DNA from: Rhynchopus sp. YZ270_cl-10
Taxonomy: Eukaryota > Euglenozoa > Diplonemea > Diplonemida > Diplonemidae
Assembly (NCBI GenBank): GCA_964035575.1
Contig: OZ037838.1
Location: 1,922,001-1,986,000, forward strand
Direction of reading: 5' to 3'
Length of the DNA stretch: 64,000 bases
A program made the position numbers and the translations under genes. Under the pieces are notes generated by a model. That model did not search any database and was not told the origin of the DNA. It saw only the letters and a program-made list of their open reading frames with translations. This document shows, piece by piece, positions 32,011 through 42,330 of the stretch (positions are counted from its first letter, which is position 1; every line of letters starts with the position of its first letter).

Positions 32011-32128
32011 AACTACACAGAAAAAGCAAAAAAAAAAAGCCACATCCACTTCACCTTGCCGCAAACCCCCATACCCCTTCCTCTGACTGGCTATTGATTA
32101 GTTTGTGTACAAATCTTTTTGGAAGAAT

Positions 32129-33276
32129 GGTGCTAATTTTCTTTATAACTGTCGCGCAAAGATCACACATCGTGGAGCTTCCCGCTGCAGCAGCATTGCT
32201 GTGTTGGAGCGTTGCGACATGGAAGGTCTGCCCTAGTGGCGTACTCCGCCTGTGGGTTCTGACGCTTCTTGAAAATCTCATGACTCTGTGTCACAAGAGT
32301 TGTCTTTTGTTCACTATTGATGTTTTATTGTGTACTGAGCATCCAATACGTCTCGAAATGAAAGACACGTTCCCTCGGATGCCATGAGTCTTACCGTCTC
32401 CCCCTTTTGTGTTCCACCTCTCCCCCGTACTTCAGGACACGGGGTTTTTGGATGATTACACGTGCAAGAGTTGTCTTTTATTGTTGTTCATCATTGCTGT
32501 TTATTTTTTTTTTGTTTACACGTACACCTACACAGCGCAGTGTTGTGCACCTCTTGCCTTCCAAGTTGCATTGTTGTGCGTGCATTCCTTTGAGTAATTC
32601 TAAAACGTAAATTCTAAAAATCCTTGGTTTTTTAGTTTTTACTTTAGAGATGAGTGCCACGCACCCACACACTACACACACCACACACCCACACACACCC
32701 ACCTCACCACAGGGGGAAAAACACCCAAAATACAAAAAATAGTTGCACATCATGGCGTGGCCCGTTTTGGGGTTTTGGATGGCCCAAGAATGGCCCAAAA
32801 GTGGTTTAAATCGATGGGGGGTGCCTTTTTAACTGTTGTTCTTGTACCACCACCAAAAATGGAGTTAACCTCACGCAGAACAGTCTCGTCACCCACAAAA
32901 GGTCAATATCCATTTTTAGGAAAATTTTTGTCCGAAAATGGCCCCATATTAGTGACCGGGCTCATATTTTCCAACCTAAAAACATATGGCCCAAGAATGG
33001 CCCAAATGTGGTTTAAATCGGCCACACCAGAGTCATCAGAAAAAATATTTTTTACGAAATCGTGTTATTTGGGCATTGAGGCCTGAAAAACTATTTTTTT
33101 TTTACAGTCCTTGGGGTGATTTGGGGTCTTTTTTTTCCAGTAAAATTCACAAAACCTTCACAAAATATTCACTACCGATTCACATAAATTCACAAAAATT
33201 CACAAAACCGTCGCAAAACAACCCCTTCCTCTGACTGGCTATTGATTAGTTTGTGTACAATTCCTTTTGGAAGAAT
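32129..33276. repeat. triplicated LRR 3' unit, copy 2
   Basis: 32129-32224 repeats the last coding codons of the LRR gene at 29318 (now a gene fragment), followed by its 3' flank to about 32600. About 32600-33217 is foreign sequence, including the doubled phrase TGGCCCAAGAATGGCCCAAA (32779, 32987), a CACACACC-rich tract and repeated TTCACAAAA. The unit resumes at CCCCTTCCTCTGACTGG. Confidence 0.7.
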
Positions 33277-33823
33277 GATTCTAATTTCTTTATAACTGTC
33301 GCGCAAAGATCACACATCGTGGAGCTTCCCGATGCAGCAGCATTGCTGTGTTGGAGCGTTGCGACATGGAAGGTCTGCCCTAGTGGCGTACTCCGCCTGC
33401 GGGTTCTGACGCTTCTTTAAAGTCTCATGACTCTGTGTCACAAGAGTTGTCTTTTGTTCACTATTGATGTTTTATTGTGTACTGAGCATCCAATATGTCT
33501 CGAAATGAAAGACACGTTCCCCCGGATGCCATGAGTCTTACCGTCTCCCCCTTTTGTGTTCCACCTCTCCCCCGTACTTCAGGACACGGGGTTTTTGGAT
33601 GATTACACGTGCAAGAGTTGTCTTTTATTGTTGTTCATCATTCACGCATGCGGCTAAATAGTACCTATTTTCCAGATTTTCCTTAACCTAAATAGACAAA
33701 TTTACCTGTTTTTATTACCTTGTGGTTTTCGAGGCAGGGTACCACCCAAAAGCGGTGTTTCATGCATTTTTGGGCCAATCCCAGCCTGTGTTGGGGTCAC
33801 TTTAAAAAAATGGCCAAAATTTT

Positions 33824-34106
33824 TGAACAAGATAAAACAATAAGCTCGCGTTTCTTTTATCGAACAGATTTTATTCTCCGCCCCGTACCCAAAACGTAAA
33901 CACCACTTTGAATCAGAAAAAATATCTTCCTCTCCTTTTTTCTTCCACACGCGCTGGTTTTTGTATCTCGCTAATTTTTATCAAAAAGCTTTATATGACA
34001 AACAGGTGCAGGGTGGTTCCGTGCATATCATAGAACCTGGCACCTTGTGTGTCTTCCAAAAACCAAAAGCGTTGTGTGTGAAGTTTTGAAGGAAGGAAAA
34101 ATAAAA
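33824..34106 (+). mobile_element. DIRS-like A-B remnant
   Basis: Terminal A sequence joined to part of B with the whole interior missing; broken. It is diverged from the element at 14631 and nested in the 2.2-kb DNA element, so it is older than that copy. Confidence 0.75.
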
Positions 34107-35001
34107 CATCACTTAAATTTTCGGGAAGTGCCAAGTATCTAGTTTGCAGTAACTTTTGGCATTATGTTTTTGTGGGGATTTGTCCTCTGGCGGGGGTAGG
34201 GGTTGTATATCTACCGACGGGTTGTAGAGGGTAGAGCATTCACCTCACTGTTGCAGGTTATTTCGAAAAAAATGGACAAGTTCATGGTTGATACAATTTT
34301 TGGCCATTACCACCAGTGAGTTGCTTCACAGGGTAAAATGTAACTATGATTCTGGGCCACCGCCCCCTCCAAATGCAAAAAGGTCCCAAACCCGGGCGCG
34401 CTACGTGCGCCGACCTTTTTGCAGCTTTGGTCAAAGTTTTATTTTTCGGCTAAAATGCAGGCGAAGCTATTCGGACCTCTATTTTTTTGCGGAGCAAAAA
34501 AATGATATTGATGGCGCCGCAGGCGAAAAAAAATTAGGGTACAGTGTAAAAATGCAGCTTTTACACCACAGAGCCACTCAAAGATTGAAATTCCCCTCAT
34601 AAAAAAGCAGGTATTTTTTTCCTGCCCCCTATTTTTCCCGTATACAAAAACAGGTAAATTTATTTTATTGCCCTGGTGAAAATTTTTTGCACTCTATTAT
34701 GTACCCTCCACCCCCACTTTATACAACTCTACTCACTTTATGGTCACTCCATAAAGTAAATTTTCACTCCATAAAGTGATTTTTCACTCCATAAAGTGAC
34801 CCATTTCCAGCTATTGTGCCCCATAGAAAGGGACTCTGCAAAAATTTTTTTTCGCCTATATAGGGCTAATTTCGACGATTTGAGGCCATTAAAGCCAGAA
34901 TTTGACACTTTTGAGCCTCTGTGGGGGTCTAAAATGCGGTTTTGAGTTTCCAAAAAAAAATTTCCCCCATATACAATGCTCAGCATTGCTGTGGTGCAAA
35001 T

Positions 35002-35082
35002 AATTTCACTCTCGAATCGGTGAGTGCTCTTCGAGTGCCCGAAGGGCACGAGAGGGGGCACAACGGATTCTCGAGTGAAATT
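35002..35082. repeat. 81-bp palindromic repeat, copy 1
   Basis: Ends AATTTCACTCTCGAATCGG and, inverted, AATTTCACTCGAGAATCCG; the core GTGCCCGAAGGGCAC is a perfect stem. A second copy in opposite orientation is at 35645-35724, and the similarity extends into the flank (GGCCCAATTTGG). Confidence 0.65.
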
Positions 35083-35644
35083 TTGGCCCAATTTGGGGTT
35101 ACTATAGTGGTTTGTGGGGGTGTATTTTACTTGAGGCTTGATTTCCCCTATCTCGACCCAATAAATAACGCCACCTATACCATTTCCCCAGAGAAAATGC
35201 GAAAAAATCACACACCACAACACAAAAAATGTTCCCGAAGAGGAAGAACGACCCGATGTGAGCATAATTTTTCTGTTTGAGTTCGGGTTGTATCCCGTTC
35301 AGTACTCCCCCTGGGATGCTACTACTATGCTGCGGTAAACTGAGCATTGCTGGGTTGCTTTTGCAGTGACACCCCCGGAATTTCACTTTTTTTCTGATTT
35401 TTTTACACTTCGCCCCCGATGTTACACTCCCATCCCCTCCTGTCACCCTTTTTTTGCCTGTTTGTGGTGTTTTTCAGTCAGAAAAACACAAAAAACCCCT
35501 GTTTTTGGGCCACAAAGTGAAAATACACCCCATAAAGTGAAGATACACCCCATAAAGCCACTTTATTTAACTCCAAAAATCAAGAGTGCTCAAAATTTTC
35601 ACCACGGGCAATAAAACTACCTTATCAACTCCAAATTGGGCCAT

Positions 35645-35724
35645 AATTTCACTCTCGAATCGGTTCGTGCCCCTCTCGTGCCCTTCGGGCACTCGAGGAG
35701 CACTCACCGATTCTCGAGTGAAAT
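35645..35724. repeat. 81-bp palindromic repeat, copy 2 (inverted)
   Basis: Reverse-oriented partner of 35002-35082. The pair would fold into a long stem enclosing about 560 bases. Confidence 0.65.
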
Positions 35725-36207
35725 AATGACCCATTATTTGTTGTTAATAAATAGCTATTACCTTCCCCCTTTATAAAAACAGGTAAATTCTTTTTTTATT
35801 CTGAAAACCTAAATAGTAAATAGCTTTTAGCCTCACGCGTGTCATCATTGCTGTTTATTTTTTTTTGTTTACACGTACACCTACACAGCACAGTGTTGCG
35901 CACCTCGTACCTTCCAAGTTGCATTGTTGTGCGTGCATTCCTTTGAGTAATTTTTTTTAACCTAAAATCTTCTACATTGGTTAGTACAAACTACACAGAA
36001 AAAGCAAAAAAAAAAAAGCCACATCCACTTCACCTTGCCGCAAACCCCCATACCCCTTCCTCTGACTGGCTATTGATTAGTTTGTGTACAAATCTTTTTG
36101 GAAGAAGTTTTTTGTGGTGAAACATTGAACAAGCCAGGTGCGCAGTTTTTCAACATAAAACACCCCAAACCTCCCACAACACACAGGCGTCACCTGTATA
36201 CTGTGCA

Positions 36208-37959
36208 ATGCGCTGTCTCGACAGTGCGCTGTCTCTTGACGGAACGCTAGACGCGCCAGACATCCGCATCCGGAAGCTCTTTCTAAGTCTTAATGTAGCT
36301 GTCTTCGTGGGGGCGCTGCTGGTGGCATCAGCGCAGCTGGCGAGCTTGCGCATGAAGTACCTATACTGGGTGGCTGTGTTCGTGCTTGTGTCGTCCACGC
36401 TGTCTGCAGTGCTCATGATTCTGTGCAAATGCAAGCTGACCACGAACCGCATTCTGGTGCTCTGCTGCGTGTACGGCGTGACGCTGTTGTCCATCGATTT
36501 GAGTGCGCGCAGTGAGTACACTCACCGCTGGCCGGTGATGGTGCTGATGGTGGACTTTCTCCTCGTCATGCAGGTACCCACACGGTACAGCACAGCTGTC
36601 GTGGTGTGCACGCTGGTGTATCTTGCCGTCACCGCTGCTGAAGAAGTCTTCAGGTTTGGTCTGCTGGACATGCCAGGGCTTGTCTCCCAGGCGGACCGTC
36701 GTGAGTACGTAGACAGCTTGGGTGACTGCGCTGCCCTGCCTTGCAAGCAGAAGAAAGCGTTGTCCAACTTTGCGCTTGCGGCGTCTGTGTTTGTTGTCGA
36801 CTTCATAGCAACGCAAGGCTTTGCACGTGGTCTCCTCAAGGAGCAGGCACAAATGCAACGCACAGTCGCGACAGTGCAGGTCATCGCGTCACTCCTAGCT
36901 GGCTACGACGTGGAGCAGGTGGCCGAGCTGCTAGAGGAGCACAGCAGTGAGCTGCCCGAGGGGGTGACGGTGGCACTGCGGCAGCTGGAGCAGAACCTGC
37001 GTAAGTACAAAGCGTACCTCCCGAAGACGTGTCTGCCGTTTGGTGAAGACATAGAGCGATACTCCAGCAGCTCCGAGAGCTCAGCACCGTCTGTGCCAGC
37101 ATCGAGCAGGTCTGTCGTGAGTCGCCTGTTGTGCGACGCTTGTATACAGCCGTTAGGCCTGTCGGCGGTGAAGGCAACACTTCTGACGGTGAACATCAAA
37201 GACACCCTGCGCCACCTGGAGGAGGACAGTGCACGCTTCTCGCAGCTCTTTACAACTATTCTTCTGAGGATCCTGAAGGCAACGGAAAGCAGATGTGGGA
37301 TGGTGGACGTCTTCGTCGGGGACAGGATCCACTGCTCGTTCAACGCTTCGAAGCAGTGTGCGTCGCACGCAACCTCAGCACTGCACGCCGCCAGGCTCCT
37401 GACCCAGAACGGCACACAGGCGGGCACATACGACATGGAAAATATGAACCTTGGTGTTGCGACTGGTAAGGTGCTGCGCGGTGACATGGGCTGCGAGGTG
37501 ATGCGCCGCTTCAGCATGGTGGGCACACTTGTGCGTGACGTGTACGGGATAGAACGTTCTGGCCGTGTCTTGGGGTGCGACGTGCTCTGCAACCGTCTTT
37601 GCTTCAGCGACGCTCAGTGCGAACACGACCTGCGTCTGCTTCCGTGCAAGGTGGAGGTTGCTCCAGACTGCGAACCTGAGGTTGTGGCTGAGTTGGTGTC
37701 AAGGGAGGATGACACTGTCTGTGCAGCACAGGAGTGGATGTACAAGATAGGACGTAAGAAGCATTGGGAGGAGTACAACACAGTGGTGCGTGGGTACCTG
37801 CGTGGTGAGAGATGCTACAAGGACGTTGCGAAGGCGTGGGAAGAGGCGGGTGGAGGGGGAGGGGGCACACCAGCACATGCAGTTCCTTACGGAACGCGTA
37901 GTGTTGTGCGTTCCTATCTTCGGTGGTTTATTGATTGTGAGCCTCCCGTGCGGCGTTGA
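36208..37959 (+). CDS. multipass membrane protein with cyclase-like domain
   Basis: 583 residues. About five or six hydrophobic segments lie between residues 25 and 150, with another near 185-205, followed by a helical linker (LLAGYDVEQVAELLEEHSS) and a serine-rich stretch. Residues about 317-490 resemble a class III nucleotidyl cyclase: VDVFVGDRIHCSF matches the second metal-binding loop (usually GD), and LGVATGKVLRGDMG...RFSMVGTLV matches the IH.G.V..GN.G...Y...G region. The first metal aspartate of the usual F.DI.GFT is not evident (TVNIKDTL), so activity is doubtful. It could be an inactive or regulatory cyclase relative at the plasma membrane. A pyrimidine tract ending in CACACAG at 36184 is a likely mRNA acceptor. 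Confidence 0.7.
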   Translation: MRCLDSALSLDGTLDAPDIRIRKLFLSLNVAVFVGALLVASAQLASLRMKYLYWVAVFVLVSSTLSAVLMILCKCKLTTNRILVLCCVYGVTLLSIDLSARSEYTHRWPVMVLMVDFLLVMQVPTRYSTAVVVCTLVYLAVTAAEEVFRFGLLDMPGLVSQADRREYVDSLGDCAALPCKQKKALSNFALAASVFVVDFIATQGFARGLLKEQAQMQRTVATVQVIASLLAGYDVEQVAELLEEHSSELPEGVTVALRQLEQNLRKYKAYLPKTCLPFGEDIERYSSSSESSAPSVPASSRSVVSRLLCDACIQPLGLSAVKATLLTVNIKDTLRHLEEDSARFSQLFTTILLRILKATESRCGMVDVFVGDRIHCSFNASKQCASHATSALHAARLLTQNGTQAGTYDMENMNLGVATGKVLRGDMGCEVMRRFSMVGTLVRDVYGIERSGRVLGCDVLCNRLCFSDAQCEHDLRLLPCKVEVAPDCEPEVVAELVSREDDTVCAAQEWMYKIGRKKHWEEYNTVVRGYLRGERCYKDVAKAWEEAGGGGGGTPAHAVPYGTRSVVRSYLRWFIDCEPPVRR

Positions 37960-38083
37960 CTTACGTCTGCTGCAGAGGTTTGCGATCAGTCATTTACTTT
38001 CAGTAACTAACACAGGGAGACAATCACCATTCTTGATAAAATTGACAGCAAATACACACCATAAAAAACAACCCACACTTAAT

Positions 38084-38123
38084 CTCCTCCCAACAGAGCT
38101 GGAACAAGAAGAAGACAAAAAAA
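38084..38123 (+). promoter_or_regulatory. type II leader of propeller genes
   Basis: CTCCTCCCAACAG with AG at 38095-38096, then AGCTGGAACAAGAAGAAGAC and the start. The same arrangement precedes 54877 (AG 54850), 56277 (AG 56251-56252, tract weaker) and 59351 (AG 59327). The leader after the acceptor is only about 25-27 bases. Confidence 0.45.
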
Positions 38124-39245
38124 ATGGATGTGACCTTTGTGCTGGAAGAGTCAGGCGTGACTGCGACAGTGGAGGTGCCGTGTGAGGCGGACGCTGCAGC
38201 GGCAAAGGAGGTTGCGTGCACGGCGCTTGCTGTCTCGCCTGCGTCTGTCGAGATGCGCATCGGCACGCAGGTGCTGGAGGGGACGTGCCGTCTGCAGGAC
38301 ACTGCGTTTGATGCAGGGGTGCAGGTTGTGCTTGCCCGCCCTCGCTTGGCCGACATCAAGTGTCCTGCTGAGTATAGTGAGGATGCAGAAAACTTGTCAC
38401 TGTCGCGTTGTGGAACACTTTGCGTATTTTCGAGCGAAATGTCTGGGCATGTTGGTGGCTTCGACACAGAAACCCTCGATGCTGTCTTCTCGTTTGAACT
38501 GGACAGTGAAGTACGCGGTCCGCCTGCGATCTCGCAGTGCAAGACACGCTGCTTCCTGGCGTGTTGGGATGACTTACGCATGGTTGCGCTTCCGGGTGGG
38601 GAGGTTCTCCGCAAAGTCGACGGCCTCTCGTACGCAGTTTTTGCGTGTGGCAGTGTTGTCGTCTCCCAAGGCACAGACGGCGTCTTTGTGTATGACGAAG
38701 ACCTGACGTTGCTCCGCTCTCTCTCGAACGAGGAGTGTATGAATATGGCCCTGTCGGAATGTGGTGGGTGGGCGATGATCTCTTCTGAAGAAGAGGCACG
38801 TCTGTGGGATGTGAACACAGGTGAAGCTGTGGCATGTGTGCCTGCAGAGGGGTGCGATGGGGTGGCGCTTTCACGGTGTGCTTCTGTCTTTGCTGTGGGG
38901 GGTTTGAACACTGTGAAACTCTATGATTGGAGTGGTGTGGCTCTTCGCAGTGTTGATGTGGATGGGGCTGTAGAGTGCATGCAGTTCACCCCATGTGGGA
39001 AGTACCTTGTGGTCAAGGTGGATGTTCAGGCATGCACAGATGGTACAGATGGTGACGAAGAATATGATGAGTACGATGTACAGCTGCACCAGTATGATGT
39101 GGCGACTATGTCCTGTGTGGGTGTGATCCCGCAAGCCCATTATGGGTACTTTGCGGTATCACCGTGTTCACGTGTCGTTGTGTTCGGGTGTGATACATCA
39201 GGCGCCATTGTAACAAGGCATCTGTACCCATACACTTGTGAGTGA
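38124..39245 (+). CDS. Ubl + beta-propeller protein (family 1, copy 6)
   Basis: 373 residues, intact, with a type II leader. The Ubl (1-72) carries one visible change (DAAAAKEV for DVAAAKEV). The propeller belongs to a subgroup with SLSRCGTLC, GFDTETLDAVFSFEL, PAISQCKTRC, LYDWSGVALRSVDVDG and a longer loop (DVQACTDGTDGDEEYDEYD), ending TRHLYPYTCE instead of TQHLYPY. The same subgroup includes copies 3 and 10, and the C-terminal type goes with 3' module B. Confidence 0.8.
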   Translation: MDVTFVLEESGVTATVEVPCEADAAAAKEVACTALAVSPASVEMRIGTQVLEGTCRLQDTAFDAGVQVVLARPRLADIKCPAEYSEDAENLSLSRCGTLCVFSSEMSGHVGGFDTETLDAVFSFELDSEVRGPPAISQCKTRCFLACWDDLRMVALPGGEVLRKVDGLSYAVFACGSVVVSQGTDGVFVYDEDLTLLRSLSNEECMNMALSECGGWAMISSEEEARLWDVNTGEAVACVPAEGCDGVALSRCASVFAVGGLNTVKLYDWSGVALRSVDVDGAVECMQFTPCGKYLVVKVDVQACTDGTDGDEEYDEYDVQLHQYDVATMSCVGVIPQAHYGYFAVSPCSRVVVFGCDTSGAIVTRHLYPYTCE

Positions 39246-39400
39246 TGTTTCGCGAGGGGTGGGAGGGTGGTGACTGTATTCTGACAGAAGGGGACAGTGC
39301 ATGTGTCTGCAGAGGGTACCATCAATTGCATAGGCCGCACCGTCAATCTAGCTCAAGCGGACGGCTTTTCAAACATAACACACAAAGACTTTGTTGTTGT
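39246..39400. repeat. 3' module B, copy 1
   Basis: Starts TGTTTCGCGAGGGGTGGGAGG and contains CATAGGCCGCACCGTCAATC; near-identical to 57418-57570. It follows genes ending TRHLYP(H/Y). Confidence 0.7.
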
Positions 39401-39482
39401 ATTTTCCCTCCAATATTTATAGTTGACTCGTTGTTTTGTGTGTATGAGAGCACCTAATGGGGTGGTAACAACAAGCTTATTT

Positions 39483-39817
39483 TGAACGACATAATACAAA
39501 TCATAAATATGCTCGCGTTTTCTTTTATCGAACATATTGTATTCTCCGCACCGTACCCAAAACGTACACTGCACATACAGGAGAAAAATAGCACTCTCTT
39601 TTTTCCACGCGCTTGTTTTGTGTTTGCTAACTTTTATCAAAAGAAGCTGTCCTAGGGTTCTTTCCCTAGTTTCGACTGCGAAACGTTTCCCCATGTATTG
39701 CACCGGAAGCAAATGACGAACTGGTGCAGGGTGGCTCCGTGCCTATCGTAGAACCTGGCACCTTGTGTGTCTCCCAAAAGCCAAAATCGTTACGTGTGAC
39801 GTTTTGAAGGAAGGAAG
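39483..39817 (+). mobile_element. old DIRS-like A-B remnant
   Basis: A-type sequence followed by B-type sequence with the interior missing; broken and clearly diverged from the copy at 14631, so the oldest of the three in this window. Confidence 0.7.
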
Positions 39818-39833
39818 CGTATATACCGCGATT

Positions 39834-39927
39834 GGAAATATTATGGACCGAATTAAGTACCAAATGTCCCGAAAAAACCTTAAACGTACCATAATTAATT
39901 CGGTCCATAATATTTCCAAACGCGGTA
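39834..39927. mobile_element. 94-bp TA-flanked MITE
   Basis: TACCGCGATTGGAAATATTA...continues to ...ACCGAATTA and is mirrored by TAATTCGGTCC...TTTCCAAACGCGGTA. The arms of about 35 bases have few mismatches, and TATA borders on both sides fit a TA target duplication as in mariner-type MITEs. Confidence 0.7.
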
Positions 39928-40202
39928 TAGCATAATGCCTTCCCCCATAAAATCTCAGAGAAAAACACTTGTTTTAAACGGAAGCACAAACCTGCCGATG
40001 AGCGGTTGTGTACCTTCCCCTTTCATACCACAGTGCGGGCAAGCTATTAGTTTTATTTGTCACGTCTGTGTTGCCCCAGGGTATCTTCAAATTGCTTGCT
40101 TGTCAGAGGTTGCTGAAACACGTATTTAACCCACCAACCTTCTTATTTGTCATTGCGAAGTGACACCATCAACATCACATCAAACACAACAGACCCAACA
40201 AT

Positions 40203-41324
40203 ATGATGGATGTGACCTTTGTTCTGGAAGTGTCAGGCGTGACTGCGACAGTGGAGGTGCCGTGCGAGGCGGACGTTGCAGCGGCAAAGGAGGTTGCGTG
40301 CACGGCGCTTGCTGTCTCGCCTGCGTCTGTCGAGATGCGCATCGGCACGCAGGTGCTGGAGGGGACGTGCCGTCTGCAGGACACTGCGTTTGATGCAGGG
40401 GTGCAGGTTGTGCTTGCCCGCCCTCGCTTTGCCGACATCAAGTGTCCTGCTGAGTACAGAGTAGAGGTGCCGTCTGCAACGCAGTGGATACAGCATTTAG
40501 CGCTGTCTCCTTGTGGAGCACTCTGCCTCTATAAACAGGGGGATGGCTCCGTCACCGGCCTCGATACAGAAACCTTCAGCCCTGCCTTCAGGTTCAAAGT
40601 TGACGGGCTGTGCAGTGCACTTGCCATCTCACGGTGCAAGACACGCTGCTACGTGTCGTGCTATGAAGGTCTGTACGTGGTTGCGCTTCCGGGTGGGGAG
40701 GTGATCCGCAAAGTCGACGGCCCCTCGCTCCAAGTGTTCGCGTGTGGCGGTGTTGTTGTCTCCCATGTCCGAGATGGCGTCTCTGTGTATGACGAAGACC
40801 TGACGTTGCTCCGTTCTCTCTCACATGAGGGGTGCAGGAACATGGCAGTGTCGGACTGTGGTGAGTGGGTGATCACCTCCTCCGGCAGTGAGAACAACGC
40901 ACGTCTGTGGGATCTGAACACAGGTGAAGCTGTGGCATGTGTGCCTGCGTATGGGAGTAATCACGTGGCGCTTTCACGGTCTGCCTCTGTCGTTGCTGTG
41001 GACTCAGTGGAGTGTAACACTGATGTGGTGAACCTCTATGACTGGAGTGGTGCGGCTCTTGGCAGCGTTGAAATTGAGCGGTCTTCTTGCCTCCGTGGCG
41101 TGCAGTTCACTCCATGTGGGAAGTACGTCGTTGTTGGGTTTGGTAATGGTGAAGCCACAGAGTTTACTCTGCACCAGTATGATGTGGCGACCATGTCGTG
41201 TGTGCGTGTGATACAGGACGCCAAAAGACGGTTTGCGATATCTCCGTGTTCACGTGTGGTTGTGTTCGGAGGAGGTAACGCAGGAAGTATCGTCATTGTT
41301 ACGCAACATCTGTACCCCTACTGA
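40203..41324 (+). CDS. Ubl + beta-propeller protein (family 1, copy 7)
   Basis: 373 residues, intact. The Ubl starts MMDVTFVLEVSG (V for E at one position). The propeller is of the TQHLYPY type, with ALSPCGALCLYKQGDGSVTG, ARLWDLNTGEAVACVPA, VNLYDWSGAALGSVEIE and GFGNGEATEFTLHQYD, closest to copies 4 and 5. The leader is the short form beginning GAAACACGTATTTAACCCACC, fused upstream to unrelated DNA containing the MITE and DIRS-like remnant, which may mean loss of the pyrimidine tract and acceptor present in other type I copies. Confidence 0.8.
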   Translation: MMDVTFVLEVSGVTATVEVPCEADVAAAKEVACTALAVSPASVEMRIGTQVLEGTCRLQDTAFDAGVQVVLARPRFADIKCPAEYRVEVPSATQWIQHLALSPCGALCLYKQGDGSVTGLDTETFSPAFRFKVDGLCSALAISRCKTRCYVSCYEGLYVVALPGGEVIRKVDGPSLQVFACGGVVVSHVRDGVSVYDEDLTLLRSLSHEGCRNMAVSDCGEWVITSSGSENNARLWDLNTGEAVACVPAYGSNHVALSRSASVVAVDSVECNTDVVNLYDWSGAALGSVEIERSSCLRGVQFTPCGKYVVVGFGNGEATEFTLHQYDVATMSCVRVIQDAKRRFAISPCSRVVVFGGGNAGSIVIVTQHLYPY

Positions 41325-42325
41325 GCGATGCAGTCCACCCTGTGTGGGAAGTACCTCCTCGCTGTCGCTGAGTACTGCGGTGTGTTGCTATCGTGCGTTG
41401 CATCAGTATTTGCGTTGCACCCTCGACCTACTAGCCTGCGAGGGAAGACATTTTGAGATATTTGCACGACAACTACCACACTACCCTTTAACTTTCTTAT
41501 TCACTTTTCCTTTTTTGAAACACTCTTCTGTTGGTTCAAACTACAGACACAACGAAAATGTCAACATAATTTCAATTCCATACGCAAACCTTGCAAACAG
41601 TTTATGTATTTGCTGGTGGGGAGGGCCCAAACGACAGAAGTGAACTTCTTCTCTATTTTTTTACTTCCTACATGTGGTAGGCTTGGGATCATCTTTTTTA
41701 ATCATTTTTTCTTATATTAACGCACCTTTCGCTGCTTGAAGTCGCTCTGTTCTGTCTTAAGTTTACACACAGTGACGACTATACTTTGCTGTCGTTCACA
41801 AGCCCTTATTACTTGCACCCGTGACCCTCGGGCGCATTGTTGCCTACTAACTTACACAGTACACGTTGCAACTGTTCCTATCTTTTCTTGGACGCAGTCT
41901 GCAACACTTAAGACACACAGATGCAGTCTGATTAACGCAAAGGTTGAGATAGTTTAGTGCCTTACGTCACCCCGCAGCTTTGTCTTACTGTCGTGGCTAT
42001 TGAGACGTCTTTTCCAAGGCACGTAGTACAGGCAAAAGGTGCTTACCTCCGGTATCAGCCCATGATAGCTGGCTGGCCATTCGGGGACGAGAAGAAGTAG
42101 CTACCGTTTTTTAGTGCGGTCGGATTGCACACTGGTTCACTGTGTGTTGCTCTATATTACACATTAACGCCCAGTGTGCACTCAGTTGGCTCACTGTTGC
42201 ACATTACATTACACCATTAAGCCAATTCTTTACTGGCAAATAACCGCTGCTTTACAGCATCATTACAAGTAAACGACGCACATTAAACACTGTGGTAAAT
42301 ATTATTCCTATTTGTGGTACTTCGA
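41325..42325. repeat. 3' module A, copy 4 (longest)
   Basis: Near-identical to copies 1-3 and the most complete, running uninterrupted from the stop codon to TATTTGTGGTACTTCGACCC. Confidence 0.75.
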
Positions 42326-42330
42326 CCCTT

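Larger units (their letters stand above)
30186..32128. repeat. triplicated LRR 3' unit, copy 1
   Basis: The unit runs from GGTGCTAATTTTCTTT (coding end of the LRR gene) through a 3' flank to TTTTTGGAAGAA. In this copy the flank is interrupted at about 30567-31586 by 1.0 kb of foreign DNA and at 31718-32010 by a hAT-like element. Copies 2 and 3 are at 32129-33276 and 33277-36106. Confidence 0.75.
33643..35841. mobile_element. 2.2-kb DNA element with 8-bp target duplication
   Basis: Flanked by TCATCATT at 33635-33642 and 35842-35849; the intact site TTCATCATTGCTG is at 30544 and 32488. Ends are CACGCATGCGGCTAAA and, inward from the right, CACGCGTGAGGCTAAA. The 8-base duplication suggests a hAT- or P-like group. 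No transposase is visible. It contains a DIRS-like remnant (33824-34106), a reverse copy of a dispersed repeat (34798-34945), ATAAAGTGA repeats (34736-34803, 35515-35565) and a pair of palindromes, so it is a nest of elements. Confidence 0.8.
33277..36106. repeat. triplicated LRR 3' unit, copy 3
   Basis: Third copy of the LRR gene end and flank, interrupted at 33643-35841 by a 2.2-kb element; the flank resumes at 35842 and runs to GGAAGAAG just before the cyclase-like gene. Confidence 0.75.
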
